A stretch of DNA of 64,000 nucleotides from Psychrobacter urativorans. Its GTDB lineage: Bacteria; Pseudomonadota; Gammaproteobacteria; Pseudomonadales; Moraxellaceae. The translations under genes were made by a program, and so were the position numbers. The stretch covers positions 1 to 64,000 of the forward strand of contig NZ_CAJHBR010000008.1 in NCBI RefSeq assembly GCF_904846695.1, read 5' to 3'. The notes beneath the pieces were generated by a model, which was not told the DNA's origin, ran no database searches, and saw only the letters and a list, made by a program, of their open reading frames with translations. Below are positions 28,586 to 40,528 of this stretch, one piece after another (position 1 is the stretch's first letter; every line of letters begins with the position of its first letter).

Positions 28586-30130
28586 ATGCAACAATTGAAT
28601 CCAGCGGAAATCAGTAGTCTGATCAAGCAGCGTATTCAAGACCTTGATGCGGGTGCAACTGCAAAGAATGAAGGCACGATTGTCAAAGTATCTGACGGTA
28701 TCGTGCAGATTCATGGTCTTGAAGACGCTATGTACGGCGAAATGATTGAATTTGAAGGCGAAATCTATGGAATGGCGCTGAACTTAGAGCGTGATTCTGT
28801 TGGTGCAGTAGTATTGGGCGACTTCTTAAAATTACAAGAAGGCCAAAAAGCATATTGTACTGGTCGTATTCTTGAAGTACCCGTAGGTCCTGAGCTATTA
28901 GGCCGTGTTGTTGATGCTTTAGGTAATCCTATTGATGGCAAAGGTCCTATCAATGCCAAAATGACTGACAAAGTCGAAAAGATTGCTCCAGGCGTTATTG
29001 ATCGTCAGTCAGTAGATCAACCTGTAATGACGGGTTATAAAGCCGTTGATACTATGATCCCAATCGGTCGTGGTCAGCGTGAGCTTATCATTGGTGACCG
29101 CCAAACCGGTAAAACGGCAATGGCTATCGATGCGATCATTGCGCAAAAATCATCTGGCATTAAGTGTGTGTATGTGGCCATTGGTCAAAAACGCTCTACT
29201 ATCGCCAACGTGGTACGCAAACTTGAGCAAACTGGTGCCCTTGAATATACTACAGTAGTAGTTGCTTCAGCATCAGAGCCAGCAGCACTGCAGTACATTG
29301 CACCGTACTCAGGTTGTACGATGGGTGAATACTTCCGTGACCGTGGCGAAGATGCATTGATTGTTTTTGATGATTTATCAAAACAGGCAGTTGCTTATCG
29401 TCAGATATCGCTGTTGTTACGTCGTCCGCCAGGTCGTGAAGCTTATCCTGGTGATGTATTCTATCTCCATTCACGTCTATTAGAGCGTGCATCACGCGTA
29501 AACGCGGCGTATGTAGAAAAGTTCACTAATGGTGAAGTTGTTGGTAAAACTGGTTCTTTAACCGCCTTACCGATTATTGAAACCCAAGCTGGTGACGTTT
29601 CAGCATTCGTACCGACTAACGTAATTTCAATTACTGATGGTCAGATCTTCTTAGAATCAAGCCTATTTAACTCAGGTATCCGTCCAGCAGTGAACGCTGG
29701 TATTTCGGTATCGCGAGTTGGTGGTGCGGCGCAAACTAAGATTATCAAAAAGCTCTCTGGTGGTATTCGTACTGCCCTAGCTCAGTATCGTGAATTGGCA
29801 GCATTTGCTCAGTTCGCCTCTGACCTTGATGATGCGACTCGTGAACAGTTGGATCATGGTGAACGTGTGACTGAACTGATGAAACAAAAACAGTATCAGC
29901 CAATGTCTATCGCTGAGCAAGCTGCGGTTATCTATGCCTCAAACGAAGGCTTCTTAGCAGACGTTCCAGTCGAGAAGATTGGTTCTTTTGAAGAAAGCTA
30001 CTTGCGTTATATGCATGATGAGCAATGTGAGCTGATGAAAGAGATCGATGACACTGCAAATTATAATGATGATATTGCAGGTCGTTTAAAGTCGTCACTT
30101 GAGACTTTTAAACAAAACCACAGTTATTAA
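28586..30130 (+). CDS. atpA: F1Fo ATP synthase subunit alpha
   Basis: Non-catalytic nucleotide-binding subunit, 514 residues. The P-loop is GDRQTGKTA, with the family stretch [17 protein letters not shown] near the C-terminal third. AAAGGAAA precedes the ATG. An unusually wide 244-bp spacer, ending in a weak AGCAT/ATGCT hairpin and T-run, separates it from atpG. Confidence 0.98.
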   Translation: MQQLNPAEISSLIKQRIQDLDAGATAKNEGTIVKVSDGIVQIHGLEDAMYGEMIEFEGEIYGMALNLERDSVGAVVLGDFLKLQEGQKAYCTGRILEVPVGPELLGRVVDALGNPIDGKGPINAKMTDKVEKIAPGVIDRQSVDQPVMTGYKAVDTMIPIGRGQRELIIGDRQTGKTAMAIDAIIAQKSSGIKCVYVAIGQKRSTIANVVRKLEQTGALEYTTVVVASASEPAALQYIAPYSGCTMGEYFRDRGEDALIVFDDLSKQAVAYRQISLLLRRPPGREAYPGDVFYLHSRLLERASRVNAAYVEKFTNGEVVGKTGSLTALPIIETQAGDVSAFVPTNVISITDGQIFLESSLFNSGIRPAVNAGISVSRVGGAAQTKIIKKLSGGIRTALAQYRELAAFAQFASDLDDATREQLDHGERVTELMKQKQYQPMSIAEQAAVIYASNEGFLADVPVEKIGSFEESYLRYMHDEQCELMKEIDDTANYNDDIAGRLKSSLETFKQNHSY

Positions 30131-30374
30131 TTTAACGGGTTAAGTTGGTTAAAGGCGCTGTGATAGAGGCCTAATATCGAAGTTATTAGTAGCTCTGAAT
30201 AATATCAATAGGATATTGTTAAGACTTTACTTTAACAGCAGTCGCAGATATTAGTGCCGCTATCAGCCGCCATTACTGACACGTGATTGCATAATGCCAC
30301 AAGACAATACTTTTTCTATTACTACCTTGTAGCATGTGCCAATGCTTTTTTAACCCTCTTATATTGGAATCATT

Positions 30375-31256
30375 ATGGCAAGCTTAAAAGAGATACGTGC
30401 CAAAGTCACCAGTATTAAAAGCACCCAAAAAATTACTCGTGCCATGCAAATGGTGGCTGCGAGTAAGATGCGCCGTGCCCAAGAACGCATGAGCGTGGGT
30501 CGCCCGTATGCTGATAGTATGCGCCGGGTTATTTCACATTTGGTGCATGCCTCATCAGACTACAAACATCCGTATATGGTAACGCGCCCAGTTAATAAAG
30601 TGGGCTATATCGTTATCACCTCTGATCGAGGTTTAGCGGGTGGTTTAAATATCAATTTATTTAAAGCGCTATCAAAAAGCATTCAGCAATACCAGCAACA
30701 ATCGGTAGCCGCTGAGTACGCTGTTATCGGTGCTAAAGGCGTCAGTTTTTTTAAAAGCTTCGGTGGCAAAGTCACCTCTGCTGTTACTGATTATGGTGAT
30801 AAGCCAACCTTTGAGCAGATAAATGCGCCAGTGCAAGCGATGCTTGATGACTATAATCATGGCAAGATAGATCGTATCTACTTAGTATATAACCAGTTTA
30901 TCAATGCGATGACTCAGAAACCGACTGTCAATCAGTTAGTACCTCTACCAGAAGGTGCCTTTAGTGATGACGAAAGTGGCATGCAGACTGAGTTGAGCTG
31001 GGATTATATCTACGAGCCTGACATCAAGACCTTGATTGACGATCTGCTAGGACGTTATATCGAATCTATCGTCTACCAAGCGGTTATGGAAAACATTGCC
31101 TCTGAGCAGTCTTCCCGTATGGTTGCTATGAAAGCAGCAACGGATAATGCTGGTGACTTAATTAACGATTTACAGTTGGTTTATAACAAGCTGCGTCAAG
31201 CGGCGATTACTCGAGAAATCTCGGAAATCGTTGGCGGTGCTGCTGCTGTTTCATAA
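30375..31256 (+). CDS. atpG: F1Fo ATP synthase subunit gamma
   Basis: Central rotor shaft, 293 residues. The N-terminal coiled-coil begins [18 protein letters not shown], the middle contains [12 protein letters not shown], and the C-terminal helix ends with [17 protein letters not shown], all classic gamma signatures. Confidence 0.97.
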   Translation: MASLKEIRAKVTSIKSTQKITRAMQMVAASKMRRAQERMSVGRPYADSMRRVISHLVHASSDYKHPYMVTRPVNKVGYIVITSDRGLAGGLNINLFKALSKSIQQYQQQSVAAEYAVIGAKGVSFFKSFGGKVTSAVTDYGDKPTFEQINAPVQAMLDDYNHGKIDRIYLVYNQFINAMTQKPTVNQLVPLPEGAFSDDESGMQTELSWDYIYEPDIKTLIDDLLGRYIESIVYQAVMENIASEQSSRMVAMKAATDNAGDLINDLQLVYNKLRQAAITREISEIVGGAAAVS

Positions 31257-31300
31257 TTACTGTTTGTCTATAATTGTTTTTATGAAGCCCCCATATATAG

Positions 31301-32752
<1,452 letters not shown>

Positions 32753-32915
32753 GCAGATCAATTGCTGAGCTAGTGAGTGCATAAGCTTTAACCAGTTTAT
32801 CCACTCATACGCCGTATGAATTTAATAGTTATTTCTATAATAGCTTTACTGCTTTTAGTATTCTATAAAAATAACTGCTGTTGGAAACTACTGCTTTTAC
32901 AATAAGGAATTAAGT

Positions 32916-33332
32916 ATGGCAACGTTACAATGTCGTGTAGTAAGTGCCCGTGAAGAGTTGTATTCAGGGGAGATTAGTATGCTAATCGCAACCGGTAGCG
33001 AAGGCGAGATTGGGGTGTTGCCAGGCCATACGCCACTAATTACTTTGCTAAAACCGGGTGCAATGCGCTTACAAAAAGCTAATGGCGAAGAAGAAGTTAT
33101 TTACGTTTCAGGTGGGGTTTTAGAAGTACAGCCAAAGATGGTTACTATCCTAGCTGATACTGCTATGCGTGCTCATAATCTGGACGAGAGCAAAATCGTT
33201 GAAGCTCGTAGAAAAGCTGAGCAAATGCTAGTTAATCAGTCTGATACTCTGCAAACTAACGCAGCATTAGCCTCACTAGCAGAATCAGTGGCTCAGCTAC
33301 AGACTATACGTAAGTATCAGAATCGAAGCTAA
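32916..33332 (+). CDS. atpC: F1Fo ATP synthase subunit epsilon
   Basis: Rotor and regulatory subunit, 138 residues: N-terminal beta-sandwich (GEIGVLPGHTPLIT, YVSGGVLEVQP) and two C-terminal helices. Last gene of the operon, followed by an intrinsic terminator. Confidence 0.97.
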   Translation: MATLQCRVVSAREELYSGEISMLIATGSEGEIGVLPGHTPLITLLKPGAMRLQKANGEEEVIYVSGGVLEVQPKMVTILADTAMRAHNLDESKIVEARRKAEQMLVNQSDTLQTNAALASLAESVAQLQTIRKYQNRS

Positions 33333-33384
33333 GACAATCAGTAAGCGTTAGATTATTACTGCTAATAACAATATCTTATAAACG

Positions 33385-33409
33385 ACAGTCCATAGTGGGC
33401 TGTTTTTTT
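33385..33409 (+). terminator. Terminator of the atp operon
   Basis: A 7-bp stem (ACAGTCC/GGGCTGT, one G-U) with a 5-nt loop, followed by seven Ts. Confidence 0.85.
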
Positions 33410-33867
33410 ATGGCTTATTACCCTATATATACATCCTTTGCAAAGTATTAATAAATAATAGTTATTTATCCCAAAAGACACTAGCGATATCAGTGATATT
33501 TAGTTATATTACGGTACTACTAACTTTATCAACAGTAGACTTAAAGCGACTTACTAGCAGGCCAGCTTAAGCTAAATGCATTCAGCAGGGCAGAACTGTG
33601 CATAAGCAATAGTTATAATAGTGGACACTTATGATTTTCGGACGTTAACTAAAGTTTTAGCCCATATTGTTTATAGGTTTTGTTAATGACAATGAGCTAT
33701 AGTATAGATGGTAGTAGATTTGCTAGTATAGTAAGCAAGCCCACAAAACTGAAAAACTCAAATAAACATAAATAGATGACTATAATACTTATAAATTATG
33801 CCACTTCACGGTGCTATTAATTTCTAATTTTATTACTTTTAACTCAGATGTACTAGAGGATATAGCA
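33410..33867. other. Intergenic region upstream of bfmR
   Basis: About 460 bp are AT-rich. The supported content is the candidate bfmR promoter at 33680-33708. No gene or repeat family is visible. Confidence 0.45.
33680..33708 (+). promoter_or_regulatory. Candidate bfmR promoter
   Basis: TTGTTA (33680-33685), a 17-bp spacer and TATAGA (33703-33708), about 150 bp before the bfmR ATG. The hexamers are moderate matches only. Confidence 0.4.
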
Positions 33868-34584
33868 ATGACAGCAACTGATGACGACAATACCCCTCGA
33901 ATTTTGATTGTCGAGGACGATGAGCGTCTTGCCATGTTAACCCAAGATTACTTGGTAAAAAATGGCCTAGAAGTAGCGATCGAAACAGATGGTAATCGCG
34001 CGATTCGTCGTATCGTTAGCGAGCAGCCAGATTTAGTAGTACTTGATGTCATGTTACCAGGTAGCGATGGCTTGACAGTTTGCCGTGAAGTACGTCCACA
34101 CTATCAGAACCCTATCTTGATGTTGACAGCCCGCACCGAAGATATGGATCAAGTATTAGGGTTAGAGATGGGCGCTGATGACTATGTCGCTAAGCCTGCT
34201 CAACCACGCGTATTGTTAGCGCGTATTCGTGCTTTATTACGTCGTTCTGAAAACGCCCCTTCTGAAGATGTGCCACAACGCTTAGAGTTTGGCGAGCTGG
34301 TCATTGATAATGGTGGTCGTTCAGTTATGCTTGGTGAAGAGTTAGTTGATTTTACTAGCGCCGAATATGACTTATTATGGTTGTTGGCTTCTAATGCTGG
34401 TCGTATCTTATCGCGTGAAGATATCTTTGAGCGTCTACGTGGTATCGAGTATGACGGACAAGATCGTTCAATTGATGTACGTATCTCACGTATTCGTCCA
34501 AAGATTGGTGATGATCCTGAGAATCCAAAGCGTATCAAAACGGTACGTAGCAAAGGCTATCTCTTCGTCAAAGAAGGCAACTAA
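33868..34584 (+). CDS. bfmR: OmpR/RstA-family response regulator, BfmR-like
   Basis: Receiver domain with acidic pocket (VEDDE), phospho-acceptor Asp in LVVLDVMLPG, and Lys in VAKP. A winged-helix DNA-binding domain follows (FTSAEYDLLWLLASNAGR, RSIDVRISRIRPKIG, RSKGYLF). The sequence closely follows what I recall of Acinetobacter BfmR, which controls envelope, biofilm and stress genes. The ATG at 33868 (238 aa) is chosen over the one at 33811 because AGAGGA precedes it and the receiver begins right after. The kinase gene follows beyond a terminator. Confidence 0.9.
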   Translation: MTATDDDNTPRILIVEDDERLAMLTQDYLVKNGLEVAIETDGNRAIRRIVSEQPDLVVLDVMLPGSDGLTVCREVRPHYQNPILMLTARTEDMDQVLGLEMGADDYVAKPAQPRVLLARIRALLRRSENAPSEDVPQRLEFGELVIDNGGRSVMLGEELVDFTSAEYDLLWLLASNAGRILSREDIFERLRGIEYDGQDRSIDVRISRIRPKIGDDPENPKRIKTVRSKGYLFVKEGN

Positions 34585-34630
34585 GTCTGCATTTAGACTT
34601 ATTGTAGATTGAGCATAGTCAGTTATTTAG

Positions 34631-34657
34631 AAAAACCAGCATAATGCTGGTTTTTCT
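34631..34657 (+). terminator. Intrinsic terminator between bfmR and bfmS
   Basis: An 11-bp perfect stem (34631-34641 with 34645-34655, AAAAACCAGCA/TGCTGGTTTTT), a 3-nt loop and a T-run. It would limit read-through into the kinase gene. Confidence 0.85.
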
Positions 34658-34805
34658 TGGTATAAATTTTAACTTTTTGACCTTATGCATAGCGTTCTAT
34701 GGTTTAATTAGCTGCTATAGTCAGTGCAATAAGTTACTTTTAGCTAGCAGTTCTTGCTCAGCCCCTATTATTCAGTCATCATTCAACGGTTTGGTCACGG
34801 CACGT

Positions 34806-36491
34806 ATGTCATTAGTCTCCTCGTTAAAACACAGTATCTTCGTACGCATTTATGGTGGACTATTAATAGTTTGTCTATGCGTAGCCTTATTTGCGCAGTT
34901 ATTGATGGATACTATCAATAAAGAGCGGGTGCAATCCTACCGTGAAAACATGGCGACTGGGGCGTTTTACTTAGTAAGTGAAGGCATTGGTCATCAGGAT
35001 AGTGAGGCCCAGCGTGAGTACTGGTTATCTGATGCTAGCAGTCTGTTCGGCTCTACGTTTAAGATACTGCCGATCAAAGAGGTTGGTTTCAGCTCTAGTG
35101 AATTGCGCCGTTTTGACAACGGTGAAACAGTGGTTCGCTATGTTACGCAGCCTACTTATGCTGATGTTTACCATCGATTGCCAGATGGCAAAAGCGTATT
35201 GACAGTGCGAATCTCACAAGTTACTGAGCAGCAAGTGCGTGCTATGGCGGTATTTCTTTTGGACGACTTGTCCTACTATTCGACGCTATCAGCGAAAAGC
35301 AGTCGTCTAGCGCAACTATCAGAAAAATTTGCTTTCCCATTAAAATTAAAAGGTATTAATAGCTTAAGTCTAGACAGTGACCAAATGGCACGATTACGCC
35401 GTGATGAAGTAGTGATATTGTTTCAAGATACTAGCTCCAACCAAGGTGGCTCTTCGATAAAAATAATTGTGCCTTCTGAAATCAACGATATGGTGATAGT
35501 GATGGGGCCAGTACCCTTATTTAACTGGTTTCCACTAAATCTAATCATCAGTATGGTACTGATTAGCATGTTCTTAATCAGTTTAGGCGTCTACGCCCTT
35601 ATCTTCCCACTCGAGCGTAAGCTACAATTAATCCAAGTCGGGGTTAATGAGGTCAGCGAGGGCAATCTTGATATTCAAGTACAAGTTATCGGTCAAGACG
35701 AAATCGCTCGTTTGTCAGCGACTTTTAATGCTATGACATCGCATATCAAGCGTTTGATTGAATCACAGCGTGAGTTAACTCGGGCGGTGTCTCATGAGCT
35801 GCGTACGCCAGTCGCTCGTATTCGTTTTGCGGTTGATATGCTGGCTGATACAGAGGATGAGGAATCACGTTTTAAGCAGCGCGATTTCATAGATGAAGAT
35901 ATTGAATCGCTGAACGGTTTGATTGATGAGATGTTGACTTATGCCAAGCTAGAAGAAGGCTCACCTAAGCTAGATCTAGAAGCGGTAAATCTTAAAGAGC
36001 TAATCGAGCAGGTGGTCCGTGAGACTAATGCGTTAGGTAAAGATATCAAAATCGTCGGTAATCCGCCTAATGCTAAAGTGACAGCCATTGCTGATCGTCG
36101 CTATCTACATCGAGTCATTCAAAATCTAGCTGGTAATGCATTACGCTATGCAGAGAGTACTATCATTATCAGTGCTGGGGTAAAAAAAGGCGATGCTTTC
36201 GTTATCGTTGAAGATGATGGTCATGGCATAGCAGAGTCTGATCGTGAAAAGGTGTTCATTCCTTTTTCACGCTTAGATGACAGTCGAACCCGTGCTTCAG
36301 GTGGCTATGGTTTAGGCTTATCTATTGTATCGCGCATTGCTTTTTGGTTTAATGGTAGTATGTCTGTAGACGAAAGCCCGGAGCTGGGTGGCGCACGCTT
36401 TGCCATGACTTGGCCGATTAAACCTTTGACTCAAACTATCTCTGCTGATCAAATCACTCAAGAGCAAAGCAATCGTAGTTTTGATAGCTAA
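34806..36491 (+). CDS. bfmS: Sensor histidine kinase, BfmS/RstB-like
   Basis: Two membrane helices (about residues 18-38 and 242-266) flank a periplasmic sensor domain. HAMP follows, then the H-box SHELRTPVARIRF, N-box NLAGNALRYA, and the G-boxes DDGHGI and GGYGLGLSI. The cognate regulator is almost certainly the BfmR-like protein 222 bp upstream. I place the start at the ATG at 34806 (561 aa), which leaves a short cytoplasmic lead into helix 1; the longer frame would start inside the bfmR terminator hairpin. Confidence 0.88.
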   Translation: MSLVSSLKHSIFVRIYGGLLIVCLCVALFAQLLMDTINKERVQSYRENMATGAFYLVSEGIGHQDSEAQREYWLSDASSLFGSTFKILPIKEVGFSSSELRRFDNGETVVRYVTQPTYADVYHRLPDGKSVLTVRISQVTEQQVRAMAVFLLDDLSYYSTLSAKSSRLAQLSEKFAFPLKLKGINSLSLDSDQMARLRRDEVVILFQDTSSNQGGSSIKIIVPSEINDMVIVMGPVPLFNWFPLNLIISMVLISMFLISLGVYALIFPLERKLQLIQVGVNEVSEGNLDIQVQVIGQDEIARLSATFNAMTSHIKRLIESQRELTRAVSHELRTPVARIRFAVDMLADTEDEESRFKQRDFIDEDIESLNGLIDEMLTYAKLEEGSPKLDLEAVNLKELIEQVVRETNALGKDIKIVGNPPNAKVTAIADRRYLHRVIQNLAGNALRYAESTIIISAGVKKGDAFVIVEDDGHGIAESDREKVFIPFSRLDDSRTRASGGYGLGLSIVSRIAFWFNGSMSVDESPELGGARFAMTWPIKPLTQTISADQITQEQSNRSFDS

Positions 36492-36757
36492 TATTATATC
36501 CAAGGTATCGATGCAAATTTTCGATCCAAATAGTAGAGGCTAAAGAATAGCAGTTAGAGTAGCTCGCAGAGTTTTTATGTACTGTAAAAACAGCTATCAG
36601 TATTAGCAGCCTGTCATTCGCATAAATTTTTAGCTAAGCATAAGTCTGAATGTAAACATAGCTGGCTAGGCAGCAGTTGGTTATCAACAAACTTATTAAT
36701 GAGTTGAAGATAGTGAAGGGGATGGGCCTTACTGTTTGAAATACAGGAGCACAAACA

Positions 36758-36937
36758 ATGCGTTATCTATTTGGCGGTTTAGTATTAATAAACGCTATCA
36801 CTTTAGCCTACTACTTATTTATACCGCAGCCGTCAGTTACTGACAGTCTAAAGTTGGTTGAAGCTGAGATAATACAGCCACTGGCTTTTACCAATAGCGC
36901 CACATATATCGCACCGCCTGTTGGTAAAGTAGAGTAG
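36758..36937 (+). CDS. Small membrane-anchored peptide, 59 aa
   Basis: ATG at 36758 is preceded by ACAGGAGC with good spacing (AGGAG 36744-36748). The translation starts MRYLFGGLVLINAITL, a positively charged tip plus one hydrophobic helix (residues 4-22). A short Pro/Ala/Val-rich extracytoplasmic tail of about 35 residues follows. The stop is 10 bp from the convergent kinase gene. I recognise no named family. It may form part of the bfmRS locus output. Confidence 0.6.
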   Translation: MRYLFGGLVLINAITLAYYLFIPQPSVTDSLKLVEAEIIQPLAFTNSATYIAPPVGKVE

Positions 36938-36947
36938 CCAGCAGTAT

Positions 36948-38414
36948 TTATTGCCCTGCTATTGTATTATCAGCAATAATTTTAGCGTCACCAGCTGAGG
37001 CTTCGTCCCCAGTAACTTTAGAAATTAGTGGAATACGCACACAAACCTCTAAGCCACCATCAGGATGATTAATAGCTTCGACTTTCCCATGATGTAGGCG
37101 GGCAATACGACTAACAATCGCCAAGCCTAAGCCGCTACCTTGGGTAGTTCGTGCTGTCTCTCCGCGCTCAAAGGGCTGCATAATACGCTCCAACTGATCC
37201 TCTGCGACGCCTTCACCACAGTCACGTACACAAATCACTAATTGCTCATTAGCCTCTTTATTCACTTGGCTTTCTCCACCTATCTCACTATCTTCTTCCA
37301 GCTCAGCCTCGCTAAGAATGGGTACTACCTTAGCCGATAAATAGATCGGTGGCTTACCATAACGGTTAGCGTTGTTAACTAAGTTGATGATCAGGCGTTT
37401 GATTGATAAAGGGCGTACGGGAACGGCGTTATTACATTCAGACTGATAGATAAACTTCATCGGCGCAAACTGCACCATAATCTCTTTAAATATAGTGTCT
37501 AAGTTGGTTAAGCGCACTGGTTCATCAGAGCCATCTTTCATAAATGAGATAAACTGCTCTAAGATCGCATCCATGTCCTCTACATCATAAATAAGCCCTT
37601 CACGGAAAAAGTCATCCGGCAGCATCTCAGCAGTTAGGCGCATGCGGGTCAGAGGAGTACGCAGATCGTGAGAAATTCCAGCGAGCATAATAGTACGCTC
37701 TTTTTGTGCTTGGTTAAGGGTAGTGAACAGACGATTAAACGCGGTGTTTACTTGCCGAATCTCAGTAGGACCACTATTCGTTGGCAAAGTAGTCGCATGA
37801 CCCAGACGGATATAATTGTTTGCTGCCCGCTGCAAGTAACGCAGTGGACGATTAAGCTGACGCGCTAATAAAATGATAGTCAATAAGGTCAATATTGGTA
37901 AGCCAAACAAAAATAATATTAGTAATACTGGACTGTACTGTGAGTAATAGACCACCGACTCGCGAATCCAAAAGCTAGTATCACGACTGTCTTGTACCCA
38001 CAACTGGGGAGTAGGTTTAAATTTAAAATACACTGCTACAGGACGCCCAAGTTGAGCCCCAATCTCATGTTGCAGCACGTCAGTGAATAAGCCTACAAAA
38101 GCTTTATCTTCCACCTTTGGGAAGTCGCTAGGGTTATTCACTACTGCCACATGTGAGTGCTGATAGACCCACTGCTGCATTTGTGGATTATCTCGCCAGT
38201 CACGTTTGACACTATTCATTAGACGCAGCTCACTAGTCAAATAGCGTGCATGGCTTTTGAGCTCTGGTAAATAAAGACTGCGCCAAAAAAACCATATCGA
38301 TAAGCTAACGCTAATGATTACAATAAAAGTAACCATCATCGTGGTTTTCCAACTATTGGAATAGGAGCGAGTAAACCAGCCTTGACGGCGTGAGCGTGGA
38401 TTCGGAGATATCAT
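36948..38414 (-). CDS. EnvZ-like sensor histidine kinase
   Basis: The topology is TM1 (about residues 25-47), a periplasmic domain of about 120 residues, TM2 (about 165-187), HAMP, H-box GISHDLRTPLTRMRL, N-box LVNNANRYG, and G-boxes VRDCGEGV and GSGLGLAIVSR. H-box and size match EnvZ-type osmosensor kinases. No response regulator gene lies beside it; the partner OmpR must be upstream of rpsP on the other side or elsewhere, so it is orphaned here. The ATG at 38414 (488 aa) is preferred over an upstream TTG at 38465. An acidic insert at about 375-395 breaks the ATPase lid region. Confidence 0.87.
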   Translation of the reverse strand: MISPNPRSRRQGWFTRSYSNSWKTTMMVTFIVIISVSLSIWFFWRSLYLPELKSHARYLTSELRLMNSVKRDWRDNPQMQQWVYQHSHVAVVNNPSDFPKVEDKAFVGLFTDVLQHEIGAQLGRPVAVYFKFKPTPQLWVQDSRDTSFWIRESVVYYSQYSPVLLILFLFGLPILTLLTIILLARQLNRPLRYLQRAANNYIRLGHATTLPTNSGPTEIRQVNTAFNRLFTTLNQAQKERTIMLAGISHDLRTPLTRMRLTAEMLPDDFFREGLIYDVEDMDAILEQFISFMKDGSDEPVRLTNLDTIFKEIMVQFAPMKFIYQSECNNAVPVRPLSIKRLIINLVNNANRYGKPPIYLSAKVVPILSEAELEEDSEIGGESQVNKEANEQLVICVRDCGEGVAEDQLERIMQPFERGETARTTQGSGLGLAIVSRIARLHHGKVEAINHPDGGLEVCVRIPLISKVTGDEASAGDAKIIADNTIAGQ

Positions 38415-38621
38415 AAGCAGTTGTGGCTCTGGACAATAGGTAATAATGTATGAAGTATAGTGCAATAGTTATTCAGGTGCTATGGGCACTACTAGACTTT
38501 TCACTAACCAAACGCCAGCTCTAAGAATCGGCAGGCATTCGTCAGAGTGATTAGCGTTAAGTCACGGTTATAAAAGCATTAAATAAACCTAGTTTAGGTG
38601 TTTAATAATAAAATACTATGT

Positions 38622-38627
38622 TATAAT
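38622..38627 (+). promoter_or_regulatory. -10 element of the rpsP operon promoter
   Basis: Perfect TATAAT followed by a GC-rich discriminator (TACGCCC), typical of ribosomal-protein promoters under ppGpp/DksA control. The -35 is poor (TGTTTA region). Confidence 0.55.
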
Positions 38628-38666
38628 TACGCCCTTTTTGGTATACCTGCGAAAGAGAGAATTCAC

Positions 38667-38933
38667 ATGGTTGTTATTCGTTTAGCACGGGGCGGTGCCA
38701 AGAAACGCCCATTTTATCAAGTAGTAGTAGCAGATCAACGCCGCGCGCGTGATGGCCGTTACATCGAAAATATTGGCTTTTTTAATCCGCTAGCTAAAGA
38801 TTCAGAAGAAGCAGTACGCGTAAACATGGAAGCGTACAAGTCTTGGATCGAGAAAGGTGCACAACCTTCAGATCGCGTTGCTTCTTTAGTAAAGTCTTAT
38901 AACAAAGCAGCTACTACCGAAGCTAAAGCTTAA
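38667..38933 (+). CDS. rpsP: 30S ribosomal protein S16
   Basis: 88 residues, with [20 protein letters not shown] and [14 protein letters not shown] as family signatures. The ATG at 38667 is chosen because S16 begins [10 protein letters not shown]; a longer in-frame start at 38598 overlaps the promoter. First gene of rpsP-rimM-trmD-rplS. Confidence 0.98.
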   Translation: MVVIRLARGGAKKRPFYQVVVADQRRARDGRYIENIGFFNPLAKDSEEAVRVNMEAYKSWIEKGAQPSDRVASLVKSYNKAATTEAKA

Positions 38934-38963
38934 GTATTAGTTTATCGGCTAATTAGATAAGTA

Positions 38964-38995
38964 AATGATTAAACAGCGTCAGTTATTTAATCATT
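38964..38995 (+). terminator. AU-rich hairpin after rpsP, possible attenuator
   Basis: A 10-bp stem (AATGATTAAA/TTTAATCATT) with a 12-nt loop, followed by CATTTTTATT. Weak because the stem is AT-rich; it could adjust S16 against RimM/TrmD expression. Confidence 0.35.
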
Positions 38996-39128
38996 CATTT
39001 TTATTAGCCCGCTTTAAAACATAGCGTAACTGGTCTAACCAGGCTACGCCATTAACTGTTTATTGCTGTTTTAAGTGGCTGTTGATGTTCACATTAATAA
39101 GTGCTTATACAAAGCTAGGTTCGCTGTT

Positions 39129-39662
39129 ATGTCATCTGCTCCAGACGCTAAATCCCTCATGAAAATTGCCCAGCTCAAAAAGCCTTACGGCATTAAAGGC
39201 TGGTTATGGTTATTTAGTGAAACTGATAATCGCGAAGACATATTTGGCATGCAGCCGTGGTGGATGAAAACCGCTACTGGTATGAAGCCGTTGACTGTCA
39301 AAGCTTGGCGTCAGCAAGGTACAGGGATCGTTGCTCAGTTTGAGCAAGTTCCTGACCGTAACGTCGCTGAGACTATGAACGGAGTTACCGTTTGGGTTGA
39401 GCAAGATATACTACCAGAGACTGCTGCTGATGAGTTTTATTGGTCAGATTTGGTAGGTATGCGAGTCATAAACGAGCAAGATGAGTATCTAGGTGATATC
39501 ACCGAAATGTTTGAAACGGGTGCCCATGATATTATGCGTGTAGCCGTTACTTCAGACAGTATAGATGGTGAAGAGCGTCTGATACCTTGGCATAAGCAAA
39601 CCGTAGTGCAAGTCGATAAGACTAGCAAAACGGTAACTGTAGATTGGCCAAGCGACTACTAA
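39129..39662 (+). CDS. rimM: Ribosome maturation factor RimM
   Basis: 16S rRNA processing factor that binds S19. The N-terminal domain contains IAQLKKPYGIKGWLWL; the PRC-barrel half contains FYWSDLVGMRVIN and RLIPWHKQTVVQVD. The ATG at 39129 (177 aa) is preferred over the in-frame GTG at 39075, because family proteins begin a few residues before the KIAQLKKPYG strand. Confidence 0.95.
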   Translation: MSSAPDAKSLMKIAQLKKPYGIKGWLWLFSETDNREDIFGMQPWWMKTATGMKPLTVKAWRQQGTGIVAQFEQVPDRNVAETMNGVTVWVEQDILPETAADEFYWSDLVGMRVINEQDEYLGDITEMFETGAHDIMRVAVTSDSIDGEERLIPWHKQTVVQVDKTSKTVTVDWPSDY

Positions 39663-39757
39663 TAACAGACTGTTAGTTCAGTGTGAGTAGCCGTCATTTA
39701 CCTCTAACAAGTTAAGGTGATGACACTAAGCTGAGTAGTTAAACAAGCGGGCCTAAG

Positions 39758-40528
39758 ATGTATTTTGCAGTGATTAGTATTTTTCCTGAGATGTTTGCAT
39801 CGATTCGTGATTTTGGTATTACGGGGCGAGCAGTGACTCAGAATCAGGTCACTATAGAGTGCATTAACCCGCGTGATTATACTACTGATAACTACCGCCG
39901 TATTGACGAACGTCCTTATGGTGGTGGTCCTGGCATGGTCATGATGGCTGAACCTTTAGCGCAAGCTATTGATGATGCTCGTCAGCGAGCTAGCTTACAT
40001 GGCTGTCGTATTGACAAAGCGCATTGTCCGGTGATTTATATGTCACCACAAGGGCAAACGCTGAGTGAGAGTAAAGTGCTCGATATGGCTGAGTATGACG
40101 GCATGATTATATTGTGCGGTCGTTACGAAGGCATAGATGAGCGCTTATTAGCACAATATGTTGATAGCGAAGTGTCAGTTGGTGATTATGTGCTTACTGG
40201 TGGCGAGCTGCCAGCGATGGTACTAATGGATAGTGTGATTCGTCGTCTACCAGATACTATGGGTGATGATCAATCAGCTGAGCAAGACTCGTTCGTCGAT
40301 GGCTTGCTTGACTGCCCACACTATACTAAGCCGCATGAGTTTGCAGGTATGGCTGTCCCGGAAGTGCTACTTTCAGGTCATCATGCCAACATTGCCAAGT
40401 GGCGTTTTAGTCAGCAAGTTGAACGTACGCAAGCGCGGCGTCCAGACTTATGGCAAGCGTTTACTCCCAATGTTCAGCAAGCGAAGTGGCTAAAAGCCTT
40501 AGCAAAAGCAGACAGCAATAACCGTTAA
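39758..40528 (+). CDS. trmD: tRNA (guanine-N1-)-methyltransferase TrmD
   Basis: SPOUT-class enzyme making m1G37. The deep-knot motifs are [13 protein letters not shown] and [14 protein letters not shown]; the substrate region [11 protein letters not shown] is intact. At 256 residues it has normal length. Within the S16 operon. Confidence 0.97.
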   Translation: MYFAVISIFPEMFASIRDFGITGRAVTQNQVTIECINPRDYTTDNYRRIDERPYGGGPGMVMMAEPLAQAIDDARQRASLHGCRIDKAHCPVIYMSPQGQTLSESKVLDMAEYDGMIILCGRYEGIDERLLAQYVDSEVSVGDYVLTGGELPAMVLMDSVIRRLPDTMGDDQSAEQDSFVDGLLDCPHYTKPHEFAGMAVPEVLLSGHHANIAKWRFSQQVERTQARRPDLWQAFTPNVQQAKWLKALAKADSNNR

